From Hevea brasiliensis (taxonomy: Eukaryota > Streptophyta > Magnoliopsida > Malpighiales > Euphorbiaceae), in the NCBI RefSeq assembly GCF_030052815.1, contig NC_079499.1, positions 86,777,183 through 86,841,182 on the forward strand: a stretch of 64,000 bases of DNA, in the 5' to 3' direction. Each line of letters begins with the position of its first letter. The stretch's first letter is position 1. This document shows positions 1-12,110 of this stretch, one piece after another. The notes under the pieces are model-generated. The model saw nothing but the letters and a program-made list of their open reading frames with translations. It ran no database searches and was not told where the DNA came from. The translations under genes and the position numbers were made by a program.

Positions 1-65
1 TTGATGAACTCTTGAGCCCAGCTCCATTACTATGGTCAAGAACAAACAATGGGGGCATATACATG

Positions 66-992
66 TGATGCATGGGGTGAGCACTACTCGGTTTAAATCG
101 AATAAATCGAATCAAATCATTTTAATTCAGTAATTTGATTTGATTTTTAAGATAATTCGGTTTGGTTCGATTCGGTTTTGAAGATTAAAAATTTCAGTTA
201 TTTCAGTTCAGTTCGATTTTGGAGAGAAAAAAAATCATTGAATCGAATTGTTTAATTGATTTATTTTTATTAGAAATTTATAAATTATATGTAATTATAT
301 ATATATAAATTTTTTAATTTCATTGATTAATAGTTATTATGGTCAAATAAAGATCAAAATCATATCAAATAACTTAAAAATTAAGTCTAAATTAAAAAAC
401 CCATTAAAACTCAAAACTGATCAGTTCGAACCAAATTAAACTACAATAGAGCGATTCGGTTCGATTCGATTTTTCATTCATTTTAGTTCGGCTCGATTTC
501 TAAAATATGATAATTTAGTTAAGTCGATTTTGATGATTCGATTCGGTTCGGTTCAGTTTAAACAGAATGCTCAGCCCTATTGATGCAATGCGAAATAAGA
601 CAAGAGCAGTGGAAGTTCCACTTTATCTAGGATATCAATTTAAAATTGTTTGATTTCCATTTAGTTTTGATTTATTATTCCTAATTTATTTAAAACTTAA
701 AACATTTTTTTTATTTAGTTTAAGTCTTTTAAATTATTTTCTATCTAGGACCCTAAATTTATTTCTAGTTAGTTTAGGATTATAAGAATTCTAAATTACC
801 CCTTTTATTTTTATAGTGTAGCATTTTTTTAAAAGTATTCATTAAAATTTTCTTCTTCATAAATTTGTGTTTGCTTTATTTATCTTAGACTTTGGATTAA
901 GTCTTTTTTTTTTTTTGAGGTTTTGCATAAATTTGGTCTATTTCAAAGAATTGAACGTGTGTAGATCGTTGTTTGCACTAAACATCGCATCA
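66..992 (+). repeat. 5' LTR of the deleted gypsy element (contains a MITE)
   Basis: Positions 590-992 align with 9995-10419. Both end just before a primer-binding-like site or the flank, with ...catcgcatca here and ...cattacgtca there. The TATA region that reads tataaatac at 10208 in the 3' copy is mutated here to a ctaaattac form near 790, so this promoter is probably dead. The left edge is approximate because a MITE (74-580) interrupts it. Confidence 0.65.
74..580. mobile_element. hAT-like MITE, copy 1
   Basis: Imperfect terminal inverted repeats begin GGGGTGAGCA at the left and, read from the right end, AGGGCTGAGCA. Both continue into a TTTAAA block. The flanks are TGATGCAT (66-73) and TGATGCAA (581-588), an 8-bp target duplication with one mismatch, which fits hAT-type insertion. 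The body is rich in repeated cggttcg/gattcg motifs, as in hAT subterminal regions. It has no coding capacity. A second copy lies at 32083-32612. Confidence 0.72.
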
Positions 993-994
993 GA

Positions 995-1005
995 TGGTAT
1001 CAAAG
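995..1005 (+). other. Primer-binding site of the gypsy element
   Basis: TGGTATCAAAG lies two bases inside the 5' LTR. It differs by one base from TGGTATCAGAG, the usual initiator-methionine tRNA site of plant LTR retrotransposons. Confidence 0.6.
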
Positions 1006-1099
1006 TAGGGATTTCATCCTCTTTAAGGTGACCAATATTGGTAGAAGTGGTGGCAATCAATCTCGTGATAGTACTTAGAGGTTATCAATTGTTTGGAGA

Positions 1100-1752
1100 G
1101 TGATTGAAGAGCAACGAAATTCTATAACAGACATAGAGCGACAATTGCAGAAGATCCAAGAGCAATTGAATACCAAGTTGAATGTTGGTGAAAATAGGAA
1201 TCAAGGACCCATTCAAGCGAATGGAGCTAACCCTGGTAGAGTTGAAATTAATCCTGTTCTTGTTCATCCAAGAAGAAGAGTCGTGGTGGATGATGATGCT
1301 TGTGACAATGAGGAGATGGACTTGGAGTATATTGGACGCCAAAGATAAAGTAGGAGGAATGAAAAGTTCAAATCGAAGATGGATATGCCCATATTTAGTG
1401 GAGACCTTGACATTAATGGTTTTCTTGATTAGTTAACTGAGAATGACATTTTCTTCGAGTATGTTGAAATTCCAGAGGAACAAAAGGTAAAAATGGTGGC
1501 ATACTGATTAAAAGGTGGAGCTTTCGTATGTTGGGATTGATTGAAGGAGATGAAAAGGTTAGAAGGGTGCAATCTAATCACTTCATGAAGGAGGATGTAA
1601 CAATTATTAAGGGATAGACTTTCACCTCCAGATTATGAACAAATCTTACCAAAATTGCTTATCGGGAAATAAGAGTATCAATTAATATACAACTAAGTTC
1701 TTATCATTGATAATAAGAAATCACTTATCCAAAATTGATAATCAACAAGCAA
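1100..1752 (+). pseudogene. Gypsy gag, first part (interrupted)
   Basis: A coiled, glutamine- and arginine-rich start (IERQLQKIQEQL) leads, through stops and frame changes, into text typical of plant gypsy gag: KMDMPIFSGDLDINGFLD, then EYVEIPEEQKVKMVAY, then a L-SPPDYEQIL segment. Gag forms the particle core that packages element RNA. The frame ends at 1752 in the AGCAA target site of the solo LTR 1753-9036 and resumes at 9037 in the same frame with ATRYLRGLKPSISDKIG. Several in-frame stops (after GFLD, VAY and others) show it is dead. Confidence 0.8.
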
Positions 1753-2305
1753 TGTAACACCCCTTACCCAATCTACAGTGTAGCCGGGCGAGGCATGCCA
1801 CAACTGTGCTGGAGCACCTTATCTGATCTTACTTTATTTCTTGAAAATTATATTTCATTTATTATTTTAAATTTCAAAAGAAATCAAATGAAGAAACTGA
1901 CGGAGTTTCTCCTATTTTGTTAACATTTGACAATTTCCCACCTGTTAAAATTTTTTATCAATAATTATAGATTTCAAATTCATTCATCATCGCATAATTT
2001 CATCATCCATTCAAAATTTCAAATCGTACTCATTCCATTCATACTCAGTTTAGATATGAAATTTACAAACTTTATTAATTTACAATAATGTACACATGAA
2101 TACAAATTCTTAATATACATTACGTGCTTAATAATTAATTACAATGATAAAAAACAAAATACATCAGCTAGATGGACCCTACCAATGGACTATAGTGAGG
2201 TGACACAGCTGACACAATGCACTCTGATCTCTAAGTAATCCCAGTCAGTCTCCTCCTAGGCCTTATCCTTCTCTTCAGTACCTACGCGTAGCAAAAAGTA
2301 ATGCG

Positions 2306-2322
2306 CTAAGCATAATGCTTAG
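2306..2322 (-). other. Conserved LTR stem-loop
   Basis: CTAAGCAT-A-ATGCTTAG, a perfect 8-bp stem, is flanked by the family's conserved tggtgc and acgcgtag blocks. It is one of eight equivalent hairpins in the LTR family. Confidence 0.6.
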
Positions 2323-5300
2323 TGGTGCAATAATAAAGTAAAAATAAACTAAATAATTATAAACAAAGAAATTATGTCATTATGCCACACAGGATGTATT
2401 TTTGATAACCATTTGTAATATACTTAATTTATTGGTTTTTTTATTCATTATTTATTATTAAATTTTTAGGACTTATTTTAATGCCCAAGTAACCTATACA
2501 GATTGACTAGATTGGATAAACGGATAATCTAGTACTAGGTATCAAGTACCTCAGGCAGTCACACCATCGGTCACATAGTGTCTGCCAGGTGTGCAATAGA
2601 ATGGCTAAAGAGCCATAACATCAATTGGGCATAAAGGCATGTGTATCGGAAAAACAACGGAATGGTTATAAGCCATAAATCACAAAATGGCATTAAAAGT
2701 CATAAATCACAGAATGGCACAGAGCCATAAGCAGTACTGCAAATCAGAACCCTATTGGCATGCCAGCCTATCCAAACCAATTATAAAACTAGGCATACAT
2801 GGGCACCTTAGTACCTTAAGCATTGTTCTTTACATTATGTTATTACATTTGCTATTCATTACGCTATCATTGCACTATTCATGCTAAATTTTGATCATTC
2901 CATTCATAATGGGAACACAAGTCCCAAATTCATATTCATCCCACATTTTAGTTCATTAAGCTATTGGCATTAATTGCGACCCATAATTCAAGTCATTTTA
3001 GGAGTATTGTAAAAATTTTAGAATTTGTAACTTAAGTTCACTGTTACATTAAGCCAATCTACAGTGGAAATTTGATCTCACTTTCTATCAAAGTTATTCC
3101 TTAATGTGTTAACTTTAATTCTCTTTTTAAATCACTCAATTTGGAGTTTTGTAACTCAAGATATGGTCAATTAACCAAGACTGGTCCACTAACCTTTTGC
3201 TATTCTAGAATCTGACAGATTCTGGAATATCACTTTGTCCAGCCATTTGGACAAGCTACAATCATATTTTGGCCTGATATTCTTCATATGAGCTGTTCCC
3301 CTATGTTTCCTGGTCACACTGGTTCAAAATCACTAATTTTCAAGTTATGTATGGTGAGTTATAGCAATTTAACCAACCTGAACTCAAGGACCCTATACCT
3401 TCAGGACTCCAAATTTCAGGTCAGTGTTTGAACTTACATTTGAGGTCCTTATCCTCATAATTTGGGTAGAGTTTTTAAACCAAAGTTGTATCCCTATTTC
3501 TTATATTTTCAGAGTAGTTTGGTTCACCTCCATTGGAGTTTCCTACTAGGAGTTATAGTCTTATTATCATTCTGATGTCAAATGGTCAATTGCTCAGGTG
3601 CAGGAATTTCCAGATTGGGAATTCCTAAATTCTCTAAGCAAATTCCATAAGTTGCATTTGGTTTTGGGTTTTGGTCAAAACACCAAAATTATAGTTCTAG
3701 GTCTTATGAAGATTTTAGCTTTTGAATCACTGCATTTGCAGTTTTGGAGTCTGAGTTATGGCATTTTTTCCACAACTGATCAGAAACCCTAAAATTCAGA
3801 ATTTCAGGTCAGGTTTGGTTCTGTCAAATTTGCTGGACCAAATTATTCTAGCAAATTGGTTGGGTTAGGGTCAGAACTAGTGTAACATCCCTATGTTCGG
3901 TAGTGCGTTCTATTATTCCGGTGACCAATGTCTGTCCGGACAGCTAGGATGCCCAGAACTACATTTAAATGTTAGTGAGGAGACATAAAATAATGAAATA
4001 CAAGAAAAATAAAGGAAAAATAATAGCAATGAAATGAAAACAAGTTAAACGAGCCAAAAATCATAGCGATGGGTGACCGCACTGAGAAGTTATGGCGTGG
4101 ACCGTTGACTAGCCCTAGACTGCGGGGAACCCTGAAAAATATTTTTAAAACTTAAATAAATATCTATTGAAGTATAAATTTCATTAGAAATATCAAAGAA
4201 AAATTAATTAATTAGTACAAATAAAAACGAAAAATCAAGAAAATGATAAAAATTAGTGTTACCGAAAAATCAGGAATACAACTCGAAGAGGGGTATTTTG
4301 ATTATTTGACACCTAAAGTTGTCTTTTGACCTCAATGTCCATTAAAAATAAGTGGTATTAAACTTTGTAAATAATATGAAAAATGAACTTATGTATAAAA
4401 TATAATAAGGGAAAAATAAGGGGTGATTAATGGAAATATTGAAACTTGATTTATTTAGTTAATTAAATAATGGTTAGTGGAGATAATGGGGGTATAAAGA
4501 ACCATAAGTGGATAGCACTCACCACTTCAGTACCTAATTTCTTCATTTCACCCTTCCATGGCCGATTCACACTTCACCATTCTTCCTCCATGGATGGTTG
4601 CAAGAAAGCTTCAAATCACCATCATTTTCAACTTTTGATTCAAGACTTCCTTTACTAAACTTTATCTACACATCTTGGGCAGCATATTGGAAGCAAGAAA
4701 GAAGAGTTTTGGTAGAGTTTTGAAGAAGTCCAAAAGAGGTAAGTGGTTATTTTCAATTTTTATTTCATTAAAAGTGTAACTAAGGTTGTGGGTAGTTGAA
4801 TTATGGAAGAAATTTGAGGTTTAATGAATTATTGGTGATGGAGCATTTTGGTAGCCATGAAACCTCACCATGAACAGCTTGTCCTTGCATGTAAATGGTT
4901 ATTTGGATGTTGATTTAAATGTTTAATTGTATTGAAGTTGAATCCCATGTGTAAGGTTTGATTTGTAAGCTTGAAAAATGAAAATAGAAGTTGAAGGGTA
5001 TGTGTAAACTTGTGGCAGCCTCATGAAGAAGATTAAAGTGTTTAAATTTATGAAATATTATTGAATTATGTTGCTTATGGTGGCAGCATGTGTATGTGAA
5101 TAATTGTTTGGAATTGGGTATGTAAATGGGGTATGTTCATGTGGTTAAATGGTGTAAATAGACTTTGGAAAATTCTGTGTTATAGTGGGCATATTGAGAA
5201 TAGTTACAAGCTGTCCAAAATGACCGAAATGTGTTGTTAAATGTGTTAACAGTAAGGTACAAACCAGAATTGGCATGAAGGAAGTAATTTGGTAAGTGTT

Positions 5301-6704
5301 GAATATGTAATTGGTAAGTGATGAGGAGTGTGTAGTAGGGCAGTGTATGTTTTGGCGTAGAACTTTAAGTGTGTAACTCCAATTGATATGAGACCAATTG
5401 GAGGTGAAACTAGGCACAAAATGTGCCAACTTTCATGAAGGAAGCTTACCTAAATTCTACCTAGAAGGTAACTTGAAAAATGACCAAATCCGGATTAGTG
5501 ACTTGAAAGCTTGAAAATTGACCATTTGGGTAGTAGTTAGTATTTTGGCCATAACTCACTCAAAACAGGTCCAAATGACCTGAAATTTTTACCATGAATA
5601 GTTTAGACATATATCTACAATTCTTATGAAGACACCAAAGCCCAAAAATGACCAGAACCAAGCCAAATAGCTTGCACAAGTTCAGGTACCAAAACTAGCT
5701 GAACCAAAAGTGACCTAAAAATGAACTAAGCCTACCATTTTAGTGCATTATGTCTAGCATTGGTAAATTGACTATATCTTGGTCTACACAACTCAGAATG
5801 ACCTGAAATTTTGCCCCGCGTGTAATAAGACATAGACCTACAGGTTTGTAGTTTGGACCGGAATCCGAAAACTGAGGGAACTAGGTTGTCTGGCTAGGTC
5901 AAATTAGTATACCAAAATCTAGTAAATTGCAATAAAATGCAATACACTTGGAAATGAAATTGGTAACATATACTAACACTAAAGGGCTATAAAATGTGAC
6001 ATATTAGTAACATTAGAATTGACTCACTTAGAGTGCATCAAGGGTCAACATTATAGGTTGACTAATGAAATGAATTGAAGGGAATAGTACCAAGAAAATT
6101 TAAATATTAGATTTTATTGTTAGAAACAAATTCATTGAGTACTGAAACACTTTAAATTGTGTGTTTCAGTTGAAAAGGATATTGAGAAGCACAAGGAACA
6201 CTGAGTCAGGGCCAGGAGGCATATATCAAAGGTTTGTGCACAATAATTTTGATTTCTCATTTTCTAATTAAAAATTTAATTCAACATTATAGTTTTAAAT
6301 TGTGTTTGTGCACAATACTTTTTATATTCACTGCTTTTACCAGAAAATTTATTTAGAGAAATGAGTTATGAATAATTTTTTATTGTTTTGGCTTCGGGAA
6401 TCTTAATCGGGAAATTTTGAGATAAAATATGATTTGCGGTTTGTATGAAATATTTAAATATTGTGATTTGGAATTGTTTTGATTCACACTTGGCATGACA
6501 ATATTACTATGTTTCTCCTCCATTTATGGGGTGAGTATGATTATATTCCTCCCTCTTTGACTTGCCAGTTTGAGGTGAGTGTTGATGAGTACTTATTATC
6601 TAGCTAGCTTCCTCCCTCATTGATTTCGATTAGTGGGGTGAGTGTGCCTTGTCGTGGTGTACAACACGGCATGTTCGGAAAAAAAAATTTGTGTCATGGC
6701 CTAA

Positions 6705-6904
6705 ATTGTGTTATTGATTGGCAACACGGTGTTATTCAGTTATTTGATCAAATTGTGTTATTGATTGGCAAAACGGTGTTATTCAGTTATTTGATCAAAT
6801 GGTGTTATTGATTGGCAAAACTGTGTTATTCAGTTATTTGATCAAATGGTATTATTGATTGGCAAAACTGTGTTATTCAATTGTTTGATCAAATTTGTGT
6901 TATA
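6705..6904 (+). repeat. 47-bp tandem repeat, about 4.2 copies
   Basis: Units start at 6705, 6752, 6799 and 6846, exactly 47 bp apart, with a partial fifth. Each contains ttattgattggcaa, then tgttattca and tttgatcaaat. The units differ by only a few bases, so the array is younger than the LTR that carries it. Confidence 0.85.
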
Positions 6905-7003
6905 TGAGCTTTGTAAATTGTGAAATGGAATTGTGAATTAATTGATTTGTAAATTGTCAATAAAAGTTTTATATATCGCATTTTAAATTGTTATTGTGCA
7001 CCA

Positions 7004-7022
7004 CTGAGTAAATTTTACTCAG
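7004..7022 (+). other. Conserved LTR stem-loop
   Basis: CTGAGTAAA-T-TTTACTCAG is a perfect 9-bp inverted repeat. It sits at the family's conserved place after gcaccac but uses different stem bases from the CTAAGC type. Confidence 0.6.
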
Positions 7023-9036
7023 CGATAGCTTTTCATTGCTGTCGCAGGTAGACAGATTGACAGGGCAGCAGACTAGGCTGCTAGTGCTACATTGAGAGTT
7101 CATCAGGTATATTGAGTATACCATATTTTGCATTTTGCATTGTAATATATGTTCACTGTATGTATATATTGTTCTTAGTTTTAAGCAGTTGTAAATTAAA
7201 ATTGTACATTAAATTGTACATTAAAGTTGTAAACTAAATTTGTAAATTATTTTGGTTTGTAAATATTGTGATATATTTCTTTTATCTCAGCTTTTAAAAA
7301 TACTGGAAAATTATTATGGATTTGAGTTGGCAAATGTTGAGAAACTTATTGTGTTGATTGGATGTTGGAGTTTGGAGATTGAACAAAATATTGGAAGTGC
7401 TTTTTTAAAGGTTTTGAAGAACTATTTTATTCAAAATACAGATGGCACTCTACCAAAATTTTTACAGAAATGATTAATACTTCAAATGTGTTATCTAGTT
7501 TCATTTCAGTTAAAAAAATTTTTAACACCTGTAAATAGTGCTCACCACTGTAAAAAGAAGTAAGAAAATGTTTAAAATCCCTTGTAGTATATTTAATGGG
7601 TTATCAGTAGACGAAGTTGGTAATTCATTAGGTATACTATGGGATATTTTTATGCCTTACGGAGGGGTAGGGTGTGACAACTAGGCTCTGAGGTTTCCAC
7701 AAAAAATGTTTTCCTATGTCTTATCTTTCCATTGGTTTAAAAATCAGCTCAATTGGGGCTTCCTACAGTGAGTTATGCCCTTTTGAACATTTTCTATTCA
7801 TATGGTCATTTTTCCCAGATGAAGCATATGGTAACCCTGATTCAAGAAAATTTTAGGGCATTCTAAGAATAGTTTCTGGGAAGGATCTCTTCATGAAAAT
7901 TGTGGCATTATGTCCTCAGTTTCATGTCCAATTAGCCTCACACCAATTGGAGCAGTGTAGCTCTACTTATGGCTGCCTAAATATGCTGGACTTAGAGTCC
8001 AGAATTTCTGCACAAAAGAGCACTTCCAATTTCAAAATTCCAACTTCAATTCAAACTCAATATGCATCAATTGGTCAATAATTGACCTTAAACACTTCAC
8101 TTAAACATCAGATTATCAAACCCCCAATTTCCCTCTCAAACCCTAACTTCCCATTCACAACTCATGCATCCCACATGCAATTCACATTACTAATCATATA
8201 TACATCTTTATCCAAGCTTAAATTTAAGTTTCAGTTCAACTAAACATATCAATTCTTCAAGTACCAAGGCTGGCAGAAATTTGATGATTTTTATTCAAGC
8301 TTAATTCTTTTGTTTTTCATGTAATTCACTCTTATCTCAACTCAATTACAAGAGCTAAAGAAGGAGGGAGGATGGATTTTGCACTAACCTTAATAGGCAG
8401 ATTTTCCCTTTACCAAAACTTCAAATTTTCCTCTTCTTTTTGGCTTCTGATCACACTAACAAGGTCTAATGACAAATTTTAATGAAGATGGCTAGGAGAA
8501 ATATGGAGATAAGGGCAAGAATTGGAGCTTGTTGAAGTGGAAATGGTGGGAGGAGGAAGTGGGAATGGTTCGGCCATACAAAGAGGAAGAAGAAGATGAC
8601 CACCTTTTTATTAATTGGATTTGTCTCATATGTCTTTAGGTGTCTTAATATAATTAGTATTAGTTTTTAATTAAAATTAATTAATATAATTATATTTATA
8701 TGTTTTCTTTTAATTCCACCCATATCCCCCTTCATTTTCCCTCTACCTATTCTCATTTTTAATCATTTTTAACTCAACACATTTTACATGACATTTCGGT
8801 CAAAAGTCAACTCTGGGTATCAAATGACCAAAATGCCCTTCATCGTGTTATAGTTAATCTTTTTTTTTTTTTCGAAAAAATAACTTGTAAGTCCATAACC
8901 CGATGGCCACTTTGATTTTTATAGTGTTTAATTCAATTTATTTTCAACTTATTTTTAATCCTCAACTTGGCTTTGAATAATACTATTCACTGACTGAATA
9001 TGACACTATTCAGAGCTCAAAGTTCAAGACATTACA

Positions 9037-9980
9037 AGCAACTCGATATTTGAGGGGATTAAAACCTTCTATTTCAGATAAAATTGGAATTCAAATGGTG
9101 ATGAGTATACAAAATGCAAGAAATTTAGCTTTGAAAGTTAAGATGATGTTACAGGAGAAAAATCACCAAATTCCTTATCCTTTATATGATGAAGATGATC
9201 ACCAGGCCACAACCAAAAAGGAGGAATCCTCACAATATATTTCTTCGGGTGCTAACATGGAGAAATCAAACATTAAGAACACCATAAGTGGATCAAGAAA
9301 TATCTTAGCTTTGGAAGAGTAATAATCCATATGCCAAGCCTGCTCTTATCAAATGTTATAGATGTAATGAGATCAGGTATCAGTCTAATAGATGTCCAAA
9401 GAGGAAAGCCATCAACATCATCAAAAAACAAGATGATGATGAAATTTATTATGCATCGGATGTAGAGGATAGTGAAGAACAGCTTGAGCATAAGAATCTA
9501 ATTACTTGGTGAGAAGGTCATTGTTCTCATAAAAGATTGAAGATAAGCCATTGAAAAATTTTGTAAAGCAAAGGGATCATCTTGAATTCAAAATTGACAC
9601 TTTTGAAATGCATTTTGCTATAGTGAATAATGAAGAGTTTGAAGAGAGTGTTATGGGAAAGAATAATATCAAGCCATAAAGGTTATACTGAAAATTGAAA
9701 TTTTCTCTAACAATTTCCTTGGTGTTTTTGTTGATTTTATTTGTCAAGGTGAATTTAAGGATGCCAAGGAAGATGCAAAATTGCTCAAGTTAATCTTGCT
9801 AATACTATTCAAGAAAGAGATAAGGTGTGATCTTCTCATGGATTTTTTAATTCTTGTACACTTCAACATACGAGGCCAAATATATCCTTAATGAAGGAGA
9901 ATGGTATGGAAGATAGTTGTTTCATTATTGTTTGGGCCAGAAATTAACTCAAAATCAAATTTTTTTTCTTTAAATATGGG
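9037..9980 (+). pseudogene. Gypsy gag C-terminus, zinc knuckle and pol scraps
   Basis: It continues the gag from 1752 in frame and carries a CCHC zinc knuckle at 9354-9395 reading CYRCNEIRYQSNRC, in which the histidine position is a tyrosine. A KxVKQRDHLEF-like stretch near 9570 and shifted scraps up to FGPEIN near 9945 recall the protease region and the extreme end of pol. Reverse transcriptase and most of integrase are missing, so there is a large internal deletion between about 9660 and 9760. Many stops are present. Confidence 0.68.
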
Positions 9981-10419
9981 TGAATGGCACGGTGCAAAGA
10001 AAAAGAGGGGCACTTGAAGTCCCACTTAGACTAGGACTTCTACTACAATTTGAATTCTTTAATTCCCATTTAGTTTTGATTTGTTATTCCTAATTTATTT
10101 AGGACTCAAAATATTATTCCTATTTAGTTTAGGTCTTTAAATTATTTCCTACTTAAATTAGAACTTTTAAATTTATTCCTAGTTGATTAGTCTAGGATTA
10201 TAAGCATTATAAATACCCATTTTATTCTTATTATGTTGAAATTTTTTTTCCTTTTTAAAATTGTTCAATAAAATTTTTTTCTTCATAAAGTTATATTTGC
10301 TTTATTTATGTTAAACTTTGGATTTAAGTCTTATTTTATTTTTGAGGTTTTGGATTACATCTTGTCTACTTTAAGGATTTGATCATGTGTTATCTTTTTC
10401 TGCTCTATACATTACGTCA
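9981..10419 (+). repeat. 3' LTR of the deleted gypsy element
   Basis: Aligns with 590-992. It has TATAAATAC at 10208-10216, a plausible TATA box, and ends at ...attacgtca. The start is placed near a TG at 9981 but is uncertain by about 15 bp. Confidence 0.65.
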
Positions 10420-10870
10420 ACGTGATAATAACCTGCACAGTAGCCAAAATTAGAACTCCTCGTCAGAGATGCAAATTGATAAATTACATTACCCACAAAC
10501 TATAGCCAACCCATGTCACATATTGTATCGAAATTAACAAAGACTGAGTAAAAATATCAAGAAATCTCAAATACTCATAAAATGATATGCGTTAAGAAAT
10601 CGTATGTAACAGCAAAGCTATTAAAGAAATCTTAGATACTCAAAACCAAAATTTTTTTTAATATATATATATAGAGAGAGAACAAAACAAACCATCTAAA
10701 TGATGGCCCCAATAATAGAGATGAGGACTAAGGAGAGAGAAAGGCAAAGAGAAATCCTTAAAAAAGCTCAAAGGCCTACAATCACTGCGGCGCATGTTTT
10801 TATTGGATTCCTCTACTTTTCTTAGACCTACCCACCGATGGTTCAAGTATCAAAGGGAGGAAAAACAAAA
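10420..10870. other. Anonymous sequence, no gene seen
   Basis: No recognised coding frame or repeat. A short TA/GA microsatellite-like run lies at about 10661-10682. Short frames on both strands here have no recognisable motif. Confidence 0.5.
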
Positions 10871-11379
10871 ACTGGACAAAATAGTTTTGATTACAGTTGT
10901 TTTGGTCCAGTTCTTTGGCGATTCAGGTTCCCCGTTCTTGACGGTTTCGATTTTGATTCAAATTGGTTTCGATTTCAGTTTGAACTGAAAAAATCAATTA
11001 CATTTAAATTTTTAAAATTATGTATTTTTTATATAAAAAAGAACAAATTTTGATAAAAAAATAATTTTTTTCTTATGAATTGCATATTGTTAAATGAAAA
11101 TAAATAAAAAATAAAGAAAAATTATGCAAGTAAAATAAATAAAAATGGATTTTATTAATTCAAAAGTATATTACATTATTTACTACATTGATAATTGATT
11201 GGACACAAATAAAATATACATTAGAAAAAATAAAAATAGAAAAATTACATCTTTTTTTACAAGATAAAAACAAATTGGGCTTGAACTTAATTATATGGTA
11301 ATTAAGTTGCTTACATGTCATCTGTGTATTAGAGGAATCAAAACCCTGCAATTTGCTTATCTCAAAAAAGTATAAACCC
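10871..11379. other. AT-rich flank with hAT-like subterminal motifs
   Basis: The part at 10880-11000 has iterated ggtttcgattt and cagtttgaactg motifs, like the subterminal regions of hAT elements and of the two MITEs. It lies on the 3' side of the hAT transposase remnant. The terminal repeat itself is not visible, so membership in that element is inferred. Confidence 0.35.
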
Positions 11380-12110
11380 CAATTACCTTTATTTTTTTGT
11401 GAGTTTTGAAATTGTTCTGACTTGTAAAGTTGTCATCAGTGCTATCGACCTTATTTTGCTTATTGACAATTGCGTGCTTTTTTGTCCAATCGTTCAAACA
11501 AGCATGTATTTCTAGTAATTTTGGCTTTATACGTAGACTGATATTTATCTAATATCCTACCCCCGATGCTAAATGCTTGTTTAACTTCAACTGTTGAAAC
11601 TGAAACTACTGATAATTCTTTCACCATATTAGCTGACACTGAAAATTTTGATTCATGCCATTTCCATCAGTGATGTACGAAAAAGTTAGAAGCATAAGAT
11701 AGTAGATAAATATAAATCAATTTCAAATAGCTCACCTGTACCTCAATATATTTTTTTTGGTCTTTGCGTTGAGTATTGTAACCACTTTTTTGTTGTATTG
11801 GATGATTGGGATGAAACAATTACACTAGGAGTGACTACAACTGCTAAGTTGGCAGGAAAATGAGACATACATATTTATAACAGTTTGCCTTATCTTTGCT
11901 ATAAGTTTTAAAGTATATCGTTCAACTTCAGTATATTGATAATAGTAAACTAACAAATCACATATACCATCTAATTTAAACCTAAGAAAAAAACAAATAG
12001 CAACAAAATTAACTAAAGGAATTTCAATGAAATAACTCAACCATTTGTCCTTCACTATTTGTATACATTCTTTCACATTTGAATCACGTAAATGATCCTA
12101 TAAAGAAGCA
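11380..12110 (-). pseudogene. hAT-family transposase remnant
   Basis: Read on the minus strand, 12076-11825 encodes a stretch with KDKWLSYFIEIPLVNFVA and later FKLDGICDLLVYYY, matching the conserved pre-C-terminal block of plant hAT transposases. About 11666-11486 then encodes a W-x-S-x-F...KEL...VSTV...AFSIGGRILDKY...CLNDW pattern, the hAT C-terminal dimerisation domain. The N-terminal BED finger and the catalytic core are not detectable. A frame change and stops separate the two blocks. The protein would cut and paste hAT elements, but this copy cannot. Whether it is related to the MITEs at 74 and 32083 is not shown. Confidence 0.75.

Larger units (their letters stand above)
3881..7679 (+). 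mobile_element. Tekay-type solo LTR nested in another LTR
   Basis: It runs from TGTAACATCC to GGTGTGACA and is flanked by ACTAG at 3876-3880 and 7680-7684, an exact 5-bp duplication. At 3799 bp it is the longest LTR of the family here, partly because of a 47-bp tandem repeat near 6705. The end (gccttacggaggggtaggg) is the reverse complement of the starts at 16332 and 39441, so it is the same subfamily inserted in the opposite orientation. Near the start, CTGTCCGGACAG (3932-3943) is a perfect palindrome at a place conserved in all copies. It has no coding capacity. Confidence 0.88.
1753..9036 (-). mobile_element. Tekay-type solo LTR with a second solo LTR inside it
   Basis: It starts TGTAACACCCC and ends GACATTACA. 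AGCAA is duplicated at 1748-1752 and 9037-9041. The host gag frame is continuous across the insertion, so the boundaries are exact. Without the nested element (3881-7679 plus one TSD copy) it is about 3.48 kb, the same length as the other LTRs of this family in the window. It has no polyprotein, PBS or PPT, so it is a solo LTR left by recombination between the LTRs of a full element. The plus-strand left end matches the left ends at 44427 and 61730 (cagtgtagccg...), which places its sense on the minus strand. No ORF inside is recognisable. Confidence 0.85.
66..10419 (+). mobile_element. Internally deleted Ty3/gypsy LTR retrotransposon with nested insertions
   Basis: Two related LTRs of about 430 bp bracket a degenerate gag with a zinc knuckle. 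The shared text includes a run reading tttagttttgatt, then cctaatttattta, and both end in a TCA-type terminus. Almost no polymerase remains between the gag and the 3' LTR, so the element is an internally deleted, non-autonomous copy. The gag resembles those of plant gypsy elements of the Reina type, but the lineage call is tentative. It hosts a MITE in its 5' LTR and a solo LTR in gag (1753-9036). Without these insertions it would be only about 2.5 kb. The outer 5' edge is uncertain because the first bases of the LTR are not conserved between the copies. Confidence 0.72.

Noticed and set aside
3881..7679. Helitron or DNA transposon instead of LTR
   Set aside because: TG...CA ends, a 5-bp TSD and direct similarity to the PBS-linked LTR at 39441-42961 show it is an LTR.
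10658..10988. Short frames on both strands as small genes
   Set aside because: No motif, low complexity and no supporting context.
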